DNA from: an uncultured Sulfurovum sp.
Lineage (GTDB): Bacteria; Campylobacterota; Campylobacteria; Campylobacterales; Sulfurovaceae
DNA length: 57,494 bases
Direction: 5' to 3'
Assembly: GCA_902727855.1 (NCBI GenBank)
Contig: CACVAS010000168.1
Span: forward strand, 1 to 57,494
Shown: piece after piece, positions 19,045 to 28,233 of the stretch
Layout: each line of letters begins with the position of its first letter
Numbering within the stretch: the first letter of the stretch is position 1
The notes under the pieces: generated by a model
What the model was told of the DNA's origin: nothing
What the model saw: only the letters and a program-made list of their open reading frames with translations
Database searches by the model: none
Program-made: the position numbers and the translations under genes

Positions 19045-19347
19045 CTATTGAGCTCCATACTTTAGAGAATCAATCTCTTCTTTAAATTGTTCTACAGAAA
19101 AGGTAACAAAATTAGCTATTTCTTGGGCTGATTGATTATAGTGATGTTCATGAAGATGGATTTTGCGTTCTAGGCTAGCATCTTCTGCATACTTCACTAC
19201 TATAAAGGGTAATTCACCTTCTTTAACTTCAGTACTTGTTGTTATAACTTCAGGGATAAAATATTCAATGTCAACATCTGGATCAACCATCACATTGTCT
19301 ACAAGCTCCACCATAGATTCTAGTTTTTCTTTTAAATCAGCTTTCAT
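19045..19347 (-). CDS. Conserved-looking small acidic protein, function unknown
   Basis: I do not recognise this 100-residue protein. It is acidic and appears to be mixed alpha/beta, with an N-terminal helix (KADLKEKLESMVELVDNVM), a strand-rich middle, and a histidine-rich turn HLHEHHYNQSAQEI near residue 69 that could bind metal. GGAAAC lies before the ATG. It lies downstream of the hemerythrin gene on the same strand, 104 bp away, and converges with recJ. Confidence 0.6.
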   Translation of the reverse strand: MKADLKEKLESMVELVDNVMVDPDVDIEYFIPEVITTSTEVKEGELPFIVVKYAEDASLERKIHLHEHHYNQSAQEIANFVTFSVEQFKEEIDSLKYGAQ

Positions 19348-19451
19348 AATGTTTCCTTTAGAGTTTTGTTTAACAGTGCAAAAGTACTGTCATAAAAACA
19401 TTATATTATAATTTTTAATAAGTTAGATGTGTAAATATGACAATTTATATA

Positions 19452-19877
19452 TTAATTCTGTTTTCTTGCTATATACTCAACAGTTGGGGTATCTACGGAT
19501 TTTATATGGGATTCTATCCATTCAGGTGATTTTCGGACAAAACGAACAATTTTATTTAAATCACCATTTTCATTCCAAATTTTTGTAGCATATGTCATGT
19601 CTGCTAGAAACATATCATGCGCTAATTTGTGCATGTCATAAGATGGAAAATTATATGCTAGCATAATTTCTTCTTCATAAGCAAAATGTTTTTTCACATT
19701 TTGTATATACTGTTGAAGTTTTTGCTCTAATTCATTTAAATCACCATCTCCTTGTACACAAAGGGTTGCAAGTTGATCTATCTGAGTGACCAATATTAGC
19801 TCATCTTCATGCATTGTTTTCATCTCTGCAAGACTCATAGACTCTATTTTTTCTGTTTTTGTATCGATTAAACCCAT
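19452..19877 (-). CDS. Hemerythrin-domain (non-haem di-iron) protein
   Basis: Hemerythrin domains bind O2, or sense O2 or redox, with a di-iron site. The 141-residue protein has the expected ligand pattern: HEDE near residue 24, HFAYEEEIM near 64, MHKLAHDMF near 82, and WIESHIKSVD near 118. Length is typical of bacteriohemerythrins, though the N-terminal 15 residues are unusual. It sits just downstream of nifU and nifS, suggesting a role in protecting Fe-S assembly from oxygen; this is context-based inference. Confidence 0.8.
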   Translation of the reverse strand: MGLIDTKTEKIESMSLAEMKTMHEDELILVTQIDQLATLCVQGDGDLNELEQKLQQYIQNVKKHFAYEEEIMLAYNFPSYDMHKLAHDMFLADMTYATKIWNENGDLNKIVRFVRKSPEWIESHIKSVDTPTVEYIARKQN

Positions 19878-19991
19878 AAATTTCCTTTTATATTTAAAAT
19901 ATTATAATAAATTTTTTGTTTCACTGGTATAGATTATTTGTCACTTAGTAGCGTAGTTTAAAAGTTTTAGTACATTATTTACTATATCTGT

Positions 19992-20012
19992 ATCCAAGCA
20001 AAAAGCTTGGAT
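19992..20012 (-). terminator. Hairpin downstream of nifU
   Basis: ATCCAAGC (19992-19999) pairs perfectly with GCTTGGAT (20005-20012) around an AAAAA loop, 13 bases beyond the nifU stop. No T-tract follows on the minus strand, so termination may be partial. Confidence 0.45.
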
Positions 20013-20025
20013 GCAAGAAGAAAGA

Positions 20026-21000
20026 TTAGATAGGTAAAACCCTAATTTTATCACTAATTTTCTCTTTTAAGACATTCTCAATAGCAAAAAGTGTACCTGT
20101 GTCTGCAGAGGCACAACCGTTACATGCACCAAGGTATCTGATGTAAATATCGAAGTTTTCACCATTTTCTTTGATGTCTAGTATTTCCATATCTCCACCG
20201 TCCATGACTAGCATTTGACGGATGTTATCATCTATGACTTTTTCAGTGGCTTTGAGTTTTTGGACAATAGTCATCGTAGCAAAATCTACAGATGCTGTAG
20301 CGTCTGCACCTAGTGTAGAACCTGCTAGCATTCTCTCTTTTTCAGCATTTTCAAGTAAGTCTACTAAGTAGACATCTTTCTCTTCATGTCCACCAGGGCG
20401 TATACATGATTTACAAAAGGCACCCGCTTTGGTGTAATCAGCTATCTGTTCAACGGTTGTAAGGTTGTTAAGTTTAATGACTTCTTGAAGTGTAGAAAGT
20501 GTTACACGTGCACACTCACAAACGATGACCTCTTCTTCAAAACTTTCCATATCTACATTGAGGTACTGACCAGCTGCTTTTTTGATGACATCATATGCCA
20601 TGACTGAACAGTGCATTTTTTGTGGTGGAACAGAAGGTGTTTCTGGGTTGTCACGCATAGCGAACTCAACATCAATATTGGTAATTTTGACTGCTTCTTG
20701 TACAGTTTTGTCTTTACAAAGTTCAGCCATTACATCAGATGAAGCTATGGCAGTACCACAACCAAAAGATTTAAATTTTGACTCTTTGATAATGTCAGTC
20801 TCAGGGTCTACTGCCCAGTAAAGACGTACAGCATCTCCACAACTCTCAGCTCCAAAATCTGCAATGATGAGTTTTGTACCCATTGCATCTGCTTCTTCTT
20901 GTTTAATGTCACCCATATTTTTTGGGTTATTCATCAGGTCTGTGACTTTATCGCTGTACTCATCCCAGATGGTACCACCTACTAAACTATCTATACCCAT
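20026..21000 (-). CDS. nifU: Iron-sulfur cluster scaffold NifU (three-domain)
   Basis: NifU assembles [2Fe-2S] and [4Fe-4S] clusters from sulfur delivered by NifS. The 324-residue protein has an IscU-like N-terminal domain (ESCGDAVRLYW, FGCGTAIASSD, KMHCSVMA), a central BFD-type [2Fe-2S] domain (VCECARVTLSTLQE, FCKSCIRPGG), and a C-terminal Nfu domain with CNGCASA. This fused form is standard in Campylobacterota, where it serves general Fe-S synthesis rather than only nitrogen fixation. It follows nifS across an 87-bp gap filled by paired hairpins. Confidence 0.95.
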   Translation of the reverse strand: MGIDSLVGGTIWDEYSDKVTDLMNNPKNMGDIKQEEADAMGTKLIIADFGAESCGDAVRLYWAVDPETDIIKESKFKSFGCGTAIASSDVMAELCKDKTVQEAVKITNIDVEFAMRDNPETPSVPPQKMHCSVMAYDVIKKAAGQYLNVDMESFEEEVIVCECARVTLSTLQEVIKLNNLTTVEQIADYTKAGAFCKSCIRPGGHEEKDVYLVDLLENAEKERMLAGSTLGADATASVDFATMTIVQKLKATEKVIDDNIRQMLVMDGGDMEILDIKENGENFDIYIRYLGACNGCASADTGTLFAIENVLKEKISDKIRVLPI

Positions 21001-21018
21001 GTTATTTCCTTTGTTAGT

Positions 21019-21081
21019 GTTCGATGTTATCGAACCTACGGTTATTACATAAACCGCAATGTAGGGTCGATATAATCGACC
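21019..21081. repeat. Inverted pair of GTAGG-plus-hairpin repeats (BIME-like) between nifS and nifU
   Basis: Two short hairpins face each other. GTTCGAT/ATCGAAC (21019-21025, 21029-21035) is followed by CCTACGG, the complement of a CCGTAGG head. GTAGG (21061-21065) leads into GGTCGAT/ATCGACC (21065-21071, 21075-21081). Each stem is 7 bp with a 3-base loop. A G/CTAG-type head plus hairpin, paired in opposite orientation, is the classic REP/BIME design. Confidence 0.65.
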
Positions 21082-21087
21082 AGTTTC

Positions 21088-22385
<1,298 letters not shown>

Positions 22386-22427
22386 AAATTATGGACTAAT
22401 ACAGGTCATTGATATAATGTAATTTTT

Positions 22428-22463
22428 CTCGTTCAACAGCTCCAGCTGTTAAACGCCTATCGG
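22428..22463 (-). repeat. REP hairpin upstream of the RAYT gene
   Basis: GTTCAACAGC (22431-22440) pairs with GCTGTTAAAC (22445-22454; one mismatch) around TCCA, followed by GCCTATCGG. Read on the minus strand it is a CCGATAGG head followed by the hairpin. It is the inverted partner of the copy at 23060. Confidence 0.75.
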
Positions 22464-22554
22464 TATAAAAGTTACAAAATAAAGCTTATATAACCAAAAA
22501 AATACTACACTAAATAATGGGAAAAAGTAGATACAAAGTAGTTGAACCAACACA
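22428..22554. repeat. 127-bp duplicated block, copy 1 (REP plus start of RAYT gene)
   Basis: This block, from the REP hairpin through the first 12 codons of the transposase gene, recurs at 23492-23618 with one mismatch (A22452 versus G23516). Copy 1 continues into an intact gene; copy 2 does not. Confidence 0.9.
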
Positions 22555-23050
22555 TCCTCATTTTATGACATGTACAATACTACATTGGTTACCACTATTC
22601 ACAAATAAGGAAAGTGTACAAATTATTATTGACTCTTTAAAACACTTACAAAAGAGTGATAACCTCAAGCTATTCTCTTATGTCATTTTAGAAAATCATT
22701 TGCATCTCATAGCACAAAGCAATGACATAGGTAAAAGTATGCAGAAGTTCAAATCATATACTGCTTATGAACTGTTAAAATTACTACAGAAAAATAATGC
22801 ACAGACACTATTAAAACAACTCTCTTTCCATAAAAAAGCACATAGAACAGAAAGTACCTACCAGATATGGGAAGAAGGCTTTCATCCTAAGTTGATACAT
22901 TCAGATGCTATGATGAAAGAAAAGATAGAATACATACATCACAACCCCGTAAAACGTGGATATATAGAAAAAGCTGTACATTGGCGATATAGTTCTGCTA
23001 GAGACTATATGGGGATAGATGGATTATTGGAAGTAGAGAGGTTTTGGTGA
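22517..23050 (+). CDS. REP-associated tyrosine transposase (RAYT, Y1/HUH family)
   Basis: RAYTs are single-copy HUH nucleases related to IS200/IS605 TnpA; they bind and cut REP hairpins. The 177-residue protein has the HUH motif as HLHLIAQS near residue 66, a nearby tyrosine in KSYTAYELL near 85, and the family-typical YIHHNPVKRGYI near 145 with W-RYSSARDY after it. REP hairpins in opposite orientation flank the gene (22430 and 23060), the arrangement expected for RAYT. The frame is intact, so it could be active. Confidence 0.88.
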   Translation: MGKSRYKVVEPTHPHFMTCTILHWLPLFTNKESVQIIIDSLKHLQKSDNLKLFSYVILENHLHLIAQSNDIGKSMQKFKSYTAYELLKLLQKNNAQTLLKQLSFHKKAHRTESTYQIWEEGFHPKLIHSDAMMKEKIEYIHHNPVKRGYIEKAVHWRYSSARDYMGIDGLLEVERFW

Positions 23051-23478
23051 TGAATAAGTCCGATAGAAGTTCAACAGCTGGAGCTGTTGAACGAGTGAAT
23101 ACACTTACAATATATGAAAAATATAATTTTTTTAAAACACACATAGGAATGTTTATTGCAGAACCAACATATATCGAAACTGTAGCTTTATTAAAAGGTA
23201 TGAATTATGCATCAAATAATAATTTTTTAGGTAATTTTAATAAATGGGTAAATTATAAATTTAATATAAATACCCCATTTGAATGGTCAGTATTAATTAA
23301 ATATATATATACAGGAGAAATTAATAGTATTTTTAATTTAGAAGTACAATATATAAATAAGAATACTTCTGATATTCTTTTTTTATTTGACTTAATAGAT
23401 GAATTTTTAGAGTCTTCTTTTTCACAGTCCAAAATGTCATGTCCCACCATCTCAGACCATAACCCCATCAAAAAATGA
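23050..23478 (+). CDS. Orphan small protein, possible immunity protein, with REP hairpin in its 5' end
   Basis: The frame opens at ATG 23050 but its first 15 codons come from the RAYT 3' flank and a REP hairpin (23060-23092). A GTG at 23095 is therefore the more natural start, giving about 127 residues beginning VNTLTIYEKYNFFKTH. The protein is helical and rich in Asn, Phe and Ile. I do not recognise it. Its position beside a toxin tail and immunity gene suggests another immunity gene; this is inference from context. Its original promoter was probably lost when the REP arrived. Confidence 0.45.
   Translation: MNKSDRSSTAGAVERVNTLTIYEKYNFFKTHIGMFIAEPTYIETVALLKGMNYASNNNFLGNFNKWVNYKFNINTPFEWSVLIKYIYTGEINSIFNLEVQYINKNTSDILFLFDLIDEFLESSFSQSKMSCPTISDHNPIKK
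23060..23092 (+). repeat. REP hairpin downstream of the RAYT gene
   Basis: A CCGATAG head (23060-23066) is followed by GTTCAACAGC (23069-23078), loop TGGA, and GCTGTTGAAC (23083-23092), a perfect 10-bp stem. It begins 10 bases after the RAYT stop and is inverted relative to the 22428 copy. Confidence 0.75.
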
Positions 23479-23491
23479 CTAATTTTTTTTA

Positions 23492-23618
23492 CTCGTTCAA
23501 CAGCTCCAGCTGTTGAACGCCTATCGGTATAAAAGTTACAAAATAAAGCTTATATAACCAAAAAAATACTACACTAAATAATGGGAAAAAGTAGATACAA
23601 AGTAGTTGAACCAACACA
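23492..23618 (+). pseudogene. Duplicated REP plus truncated RAYT gene start (copy 2)
   Basis: This is a 126/127-identical copy of 22428-22554: a perfect 10-bp REP hairpin (23495-23504 with 23509-23518) and the first 12 RAYT codons (ATG at 23581). Identity stops abruptly at 23618, where toxin-tail sequence begins in another frame. It is a scar of duplication or REP-driven rearrangement. Confidence 0.85.
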
Positions 23619-23849
23619 GAATGGGATGAGTCTTTACGTGATGAAGTTGAGCTCGTTGCAGATGGCGAAAAGATAGATAAAATTACCCAACGTTTCGGTG
23701 GCAATCCAGACGACTGGAAGAAAGTGAAAGCAGAAGATGAATATGGGAATGATTGGCACTGGTATGAAAAAAAGGGTAGTGATAGAGCCTATGGTAAAAA
23801 AATTAAAGATAGTCCAACTACCCCAGATCCACGTTGGGAGGATTGGTAG
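23619..23849 (+). pseudogene. C-terminal remnant of a polymorphic-toxin-like gene
   Basis: A 76-residue frame runs from the junction with the RAYT fragment to a TAG at 23847 but has no start codon, and an in-frame TGA lies just upstream at 23607. The residues (GGNPDDWKKVKAEDEYGNDW followed by HWYEKKGS and RWEDW) look like the end of an Rhs/polymorphic-toxin C-terminal domain. The next gene starts immediately after the stop (TAGATG), the usual toxin-immunity spacing. The toxin body is missing, so the fragment should be inert. Confidence 0.6.
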
Positions 23850-24332
23850 ATGATAGTACAACTTAAACAAAGTGTACCCGATACTTTACAAAAAGAATAC
23901 ACTAAACAACTTTTACATTTAAAAAAAAATAAACAGTATGTAGTTTTGGGGGTTTCTCTGGATAAGTTTAGAGTGGTAAATGAAGGAGGTAATCCTACTC
24001 TTTTCTTGCGTGTATTGTTTGATATAGTAGATGACTGTATTGATAATGATTGGGTTATAAAAACAGGTAAGTACAATGAAAAGTATCCTGATGAATTTGA
24101 TACAGGCATATATATGTCTCCAAAAGAATTTAAGACTCCAGGCTTTTATTTTCAATATTTATTTGACTATGACCCGAAAACAGTAAATATTTTTTTAGAG
24201 TATATTACAAAACATAACATCATCTCAGTCGCTGACTTAGCATATGCACCTAAGTTTCGTAAAGAGTACTATAAAATACTTTTAAAAAAAATAGATGATT
24301 ATTGTCCTGTCTGTCTTCCCCCACCGTTCTAA
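23850..24332 (+). CDS. Probable immunity protein of a lost toxin
   Basis: This 160-residue protein starts directly at the stop of the toxin remnant. It is soluble with no signal peptide; mixed helix and strand, including VLGVSLDKFRVVNEGGNP near residue 32 and a basic helix YKILLKKIDDY near the C-terminus. I cannot assign a family. Its position strongly suggests it neutralised the vanished toxin; retention as an orphan immunity gene is common in such loci. Confidence 0.6.
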   Translation: MIVQLKQSVPDTLQKEYTKQLLHLKKNKQYVVLGVSLDKFRVVNEGGNPTLFLRVLFDIVDDCIDNDWVIKTGKYNEKYPDEFDTGIYMSPKEFKTPGFYFQYLFDYDPKTVNIFLEYITKHNIISVADLAYAPKFRKEYYKILLKKIDDYCPVCLPPPF

Positions 24333-24381
24333 TAGGTTTGTCCATTAAAAAACCATCATTTTTTTCAAAATTTTCTGGCTC

Positions 24382-24462
24382 CCACGTTGCACGTGGTAGC
24401 CCAATTCCTCAATAAATTACAAACAACCTAGAGAATATCTATTCCCACGAACATCGTGGGAA
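24382..24462. repeat. Pair of CCACG-stem hairpins (REP-like)
   Basis: CCACGT/ACGTGG (24382-24387, 24391-24396) and TTCCCACGA/TCGTGGGAA (24442-24450, 24454-24462) each have a 3-base loop and a shared CCCACG stem. They lie between the immunity gene and folE. Hairpins with a CCCACG stem are a recurring REP class in bacteria. This is a different family from the RAYT REP. Confidence 0.55.
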
Positions 24463-24498
24463 CAAGTTTGACTATCTATCGCAGGTATCAAAGAAACC

Positions 24499-25077
24499 CT
24501 AAAAATGTGAAGGTGCAGGGGTGTTGATGAGGTTGTAAAATTCAGACCTTGTACGTTCATCACTTTTAAAAAGCCCTCTTAGTGCAGATGAGACGGTAGT
24601 GGAGTTTACTTTCTCTACGCCCCTCATCTCCATGCACATATGACGTGCATGTAAAACAACTGCCACACCTTTAGGGTTGATGCTCTCTGTGATGGCGTCT
24701 GCTATTTGCTCGGTCATCTGTTCTTGTATTTGTAAACGGCGAGCAAAGACATTGACAATACGTGGTATTTTGGAGAGTCCTACTACTTTACCATCTGGTA
24801 TATAGGCTACATGAGCACGCCCAATAATAGGCAACATATGATGCTCACACATAGAGTAAAACTCAATGTCACGTACTAAAACCATTTCGTCATTTGACGT
24901 GCTAAAAAGTGCTTGTGAGAGTATCTCTTTTGGGTCTTGTTGATAGCCTTCTGTTAGAAACTCAAAGGCTTTTGCTACACGTGAAGGGGTTTTAAGTAAC
25001 CCTTCTCTTTTTGGGTCTTCACCAATGAGTTCTAGTACTTTTGTTACAGCTTTTTCAAATTCATCATTTTTTGCCAT
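24499..25077 (-). CDS. folE: GTP cyclohydrolase I
   Basis: FolE converts GTP to dihydroneopterin triphosphate, the first step of folate synthesis. The 192-residue protein has the zinc and active-site signature: [14 protein letters not shown] near residue 76, [18 protein letters not shown] near 100, and [13 protein letters not shown] near 142. Length is standard. It follows mutY on the same strand after 79 bp. Intact. Confidence 0.96.
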   Translation of the reverse strand: MAKNDEFEKAVTKVLELIGEDPKREGLLKTPSRVAKAFEFLTEGYQQDPKEILSQALFSTSNDEMVLVRDIEFYSMCEHHMLPIIGRAHVAYIPDGKVVGLSKIPRIVNVFARRLQIQEQMTEQIADAITESINPKGVAVVLHARHMCMEMRGVEKVNSTTVSSALRGLFKSDERTRSEFYNLINTPAPSHF

Positions 25078-25156
25078 GGTGTTTCTCTCTTCATTTGATA
25101 TGGCGGTTGGTCAATGTTGAAGGGATGTACTTCAATACACAATCAACCTACAAGTA

Positions 25157-26134
25157 TCACATTGTATCTAAATACAATTTAACTATCTTCTCATCTACTT
25201 TGGAGATGGCAAGTTTTCGTATGTTCTCAATGGTAAAATAGTGGTCTTTCTCTTTTTCTAATGCATCATACACATACACTTTACATACGAGTTTAAAATG
25301 TGTATAGGCATGGGTGACTTCACCTATATACTCAGAAGCACATAGTGGTACCTCTACATCTTCAAAGCCCCACAAACCATGTAAGAATTTCCCTTTTCTT
25401 TGGGTAAGTGAAAGTCTATCGTTGTAGAGATGAAGCATAATATGTTGTTCTCTTGTAGGCACCATACGCTTTTTCTTTGTGGGGTATAGGGTAGGCTCTT
25501 CCTTTCCTTTACAAATATCACTTAATGGACAGATGGTGCAGTGAGGATTTTTAGGTGTACAAAGAGAAGAGCCTATGTCCATCATGGCTTGGTTGTAGTC
25601 AAAAGGGTTTATGTTGTCTACTAATTTGTAGGCAATGTTCCAAAGTTCTTTGTCTGTAGGTGTTTTGAGTGTATGTAAACGACAAAGTATACGTTTGACA
25701 TTGGCTTCCATGATAGGCACTGGTTTTTTGTAAGCAAACGTGGCTACAGCATGTGCAGTGTTTTTCCCAATACCTGGAAGTTTAATGAGCTCTTCCAGCT
25801 CAGAGGGCAAGGTAGGGGCAACACCTCGTATTTGCCCTTCTTGTGTTAGAATCTCCGCTGTCTTATGTAAATTTTTAGCACGGTTATAATACCCAAGACC
25901 CTCCCACATCTTTAGTACAGCATCCAGTGGTGCTTCTGCTAAATCTTGAAGTGTAGGAAACTTTTTTAAAAAAGGAAAATAAAATCGTTCCAGTACAGTT
26001 TTGACTTGTGTTTGTTGAAGCATGACCTCACTTACATAGATGTGGTAAGGGTTGTCAGTTGTACGCCAAGGAAGGTCTAGTCTTCCATGGGTTTTATACC
26101 AGGTTAAAATTTTTATCTGTGTAGGGGTCTGCAT
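25157..26134 (-). CDS. mutY: A/G-specific adenine glycosylase
   Basis: MutY removes adenine mispaired with 8-oxoguanine. The 325-residue protein has the HhH-GPD core (SEVMLQQTQV near residue 35, LPGIGKNTAHAV near 118), the [4Fe-4S] loop CTPKNPHCTICPLSDIC (C-x6-C-x2-C-x5-C) near 192, and a C-terminal NUDIX-like domain for 8-oxoG recognition. The catalytic acid sits in QAMMDIG. It is divergent from tig and heads a short minus-strand pair with folE. Fe-S supply would come from NifSU. Confidence 0.95.
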   Translation of the reverse strand: MQTPTQIKILTWYKTHGRLDLPWRTTDNPYHIYVSEVMLQQTQVKTVLERFYFPFLKKFPTLQDLAEAPLDAVLKMWEGLGYYNRAKNLHKTAEILTQEGQIRGVAPTLPSELEELIKLPGIGKNTAHAVATFAYKKPVPIMEANVKRILCRLHTLKTPTDKELWNIAYKLVDNINPFDYNQAMMDIGSSLCTPKNPHCTICPLSDICKGKEEPTLYPTKKKRMVPTREQHIMLHLYNDRLSLTQRKGKFLHGLWGFEDVEVPLCASEYIGEVTHAYTHFKLVCKVYVYDALEKEKDHYFTIENIRKLAISKVDEKIVKLYLDTM

Positions 26135-26239
26135 ATTTGAAAGTATAGCCTATTTTAAACTTTTTTAAGAGAAGAAAGTCTTAGCGAGATTTCAACTTTT
26201 TTTAGTTAAAATCACGGATTATATATTAAAAGGATTGTA

Positions 26240-27529
26240 ATGAACGTTACAGTAAATAAAATAGATGCAGCAAATATAGTTGTGTCTGGTAGCATAGATA
26301 ATGCACTACTAGAAGAGAAAGTGAATAAGCTTGCAGTAAAAGCAGGAAAAGAGATCAAAGTCGATGGTTTTAGAAAAGGTAAAGTACCTGCTCATGTGGT
26401 AAAGCAGATGCATGGTGAAAAACTTCTTCAAGATGCTGAACAAGAAGCACTCTCTACATTGATGGATGAGGGTATCAAAGAAGCAGGTATCAATGCACAA
26501 GATTTAATTGGTCAGCCAACATTTCTTAAATATGACAAAAAAGAAGATACTATAGATGTTGAGATAGAGCTTTCTTCTAGACCTGTCATTGAGTTAAAAG
26601 ATTATATGGAAGTGGTACCTTCTTTTGAAAAACCTAAAGCAGATGAAAAAGATGTTGAAGCAAAACTAAATGAAATTGCTTCACAACAAGTCTCTTACAC
26701 AAAAATTGCAAGAAAAAGAATGGTAAGAAATGGTGACATGACACTTATTGACTTTGAAGGTTTTGTAGATGGTGTAGCTTTTGATGGTGGAAAAGCTGAA
26801 AAGTTCAACCTTGAAATTGGTTCTGGTTCATTCATCCCAGGTTTTGAAGAACAAATCATTGGTATGAAGTATGAAGAGCAGAAAGATGTTGTTGTGACAT
26901 TTCCAGAAGAGTACCAAGCAAAAGAGTTAGCTGGTAAAGAGGCTACATTTAAAGTGACACTTCATGAAATACAAGAGAAAAAAGAGACTGAACTTACAGA
27001 CGAAATAGCACAAAAAGTACTTCAAGATGAGAAAGCAACCCTAGAGACACTTAAAGAAAAAGTAGAAGCACAAGTGACATCTGAAGCTGTTTCTAAACTT
27101 TATAACGATGAACTTAAGCCTCAAATGGTTGAAGCATTGGTAAATAAATTTGATTTTGCACTTCCAAACAACATTGTTGAGCAAGAAGTAGATGCAAAAA
27201 TTAATGCACTTGCACAAAAAATGGAAGAAGAAGAACTAGCATCATACAAAGAAAACATAGATAAAGTGGATGAACTACGTAACTCTGTGCGAGATGAAGC
27301 TAAAGACTCTGTAAAAGCAACATTTATTGTTGACGCACTTGCTAAAGAGGAAAATGTAACAGTTGAAGACCAAGAAGTTTCTTCTGCACTTTACTATGAA
27401 GCAATGATGTCACAGCAAGACCCACAAGAGGTTATTAAGTATTATGAAGATAACAATCTTCTTCCAGCAGTTAAAATGGGAATGATAGAAGATAAGCTCT
27501 TTGGTAAGATGCTAGGATTAGAAAAATAA
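26240..27529 (+). CDS. tig: Trigger factor, ribosome-associated chaperone and prolyl isomerase
   Basis: Trigger factor sits at the ribosome exit and shields nascent chains. The 429-residue protein has the ribosome-binding domain with the VDGFRKGKVPAHVV signature near residue 41, a central FKBP-type domain (residues 150-245: NGDMTLIDFEGFVDG, GSGSFIPGFEEQIIG), and the helical C-terminal arms. AAAGGATTGTA precedes the ATG. It leads the tig-clpP-def order seen across the phylum. Confidence 0.96.
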   Translation: MNVTVNKIDAANIVVSGSIDNALLEEKVNKLAVKAGKEIKVDGFRKGKVPAHVVKQMHGEKLLQDAEQEALSTLMDEGIKEAGINAQDLIGQPTFLKYDKKEDTIDVEIELSSRPVIELKDYMEVVPSFEKPKADEKDVEAKLNEIASQQVSYTKIARKRMVRNGDMTLIDFEGFVDGVAFDGGKAEKFNLEIGSGSFIPGFEEQIIGMKYEEQKDVVVTFPEEYQAKELAGKEATFKVTLHEIQEKKETELTDEIAQKVLQDEKATLETLKEKVEAQVTSEAVSKLYNDELKPQMVEALVNKFDFALPNNIVEQEVDAKINALAQKMEEEELASYKENIDKVDELRNSVRDEAKDSVKATFIVDALAKEENVTVEDQEVSSALYYEAMMSQQDPQEVIKYYEDNNLLPAVKMGMIEDKLFGKMLGLEK

Positions 27530-27534
27530 GGTGT

Positions 27535-27555
27535 ACGGTGCATTTTATGCACCGT
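27535..27555 (+). terminator. Hairpin between tig and clpP
   Basis: ACGGTGCAT (27535-27543) pairs perfectly with ATGCACCGT (27547-27555) around TTT, 5 bases after the tig stop. No T-tract follows directly, so it may be a partial terminator or mRNA stabiliser that sets the tig/clpP ratio. Confidence 0.5.
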
Positions 27556-27628
27556 ATTCATTAACTATTTTAATGTATATTCAAGCAGATTAAAAATCTA
27601 TTTAACTATATTTTAATAAAGGCAAATC

Positions 27629-28219
27629 ATGAGCTATATTCCATACGTTGTAGAACAAACTGGTAGAGGAGAAAGATCTTACGATATCTATTCTCGTCTA
27701 CTCAAAGATCGTATTATCATGCTAAGTGGTGAAGTCAATGACCAGGTAGCATCTACAGTTGTTGCACAACTTCTTTTTCTTGAGGCACAAGACCCAGATA
27801 AAGATATCTATTTTTACATCAACTCTCCAGGTGGTGTTGTGACTGCAGGACTTTCTATGTTTGACACGATGAACTACATTAAGCCGGATATTGTGACTAT
27901 ATGTATGGGACAAGCAGCATCAATGGGTGCATTTTTACTCTCATCTGGTACACCTGGAAAACGTTATGCACTACCAAATGCACGTATTATGATTCACCAA
28001 CCTTCTGGCGGTGCACAAGGGCAGTCTACAGACATTCAAATACAAGCAGAAGAGATTCAAAGACTTAAAGATTCTCTCAATGAGATTATGGCAAAAAATT
28101 GTGGTAAAAAAGCAAAACAGTTGGAAAAAGATACTGAACGTGATAACTTTATGTCTTCTGAAGAAGCGGTTAAGTATGGTCTCATCGATAAAGTATTAGA
28201 AAAAAGTTTTGCTGAGTAA
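27629..28219 (+). CDS. clpP: ATP-dependent Clp protease proteolytic subunit
   Basis: ClpP is the serine peptidase ring working with ClpX or ClpA. The 196-residue protein has the catalytic serine in [11 protein letters not shown] near residue 98, histidine in [11 protein letters not shown] near 123, and aspartate in the C-terminal half ([10 protein letters not shown]). It lies 99 bp after tig and 14 bp before def. AAAGGCAAATC precedes the ATG. Length and motifs are standard. Confidence 0.97.
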   Translation: MSYIPYVVEQTGRGERSYDIYSRLLKDRIIMLSGEVNDQVASTVVAQLLFLEAQDPDKDIYFYINSPGGVVTAGLSMFDTMNYIKPDIVTICMGQAASMGAFLLSSGTPGKRYALPNARIMIHQPSGGAQGQSTDIQIQAEEIQRLKDSLNEIMAKNCGKKAKQLEKDTERDNFMSSEEAVKYGLIDKVLEKSFAE

Positions 28220-28233
28220 GTGTAGGTGAGAGT

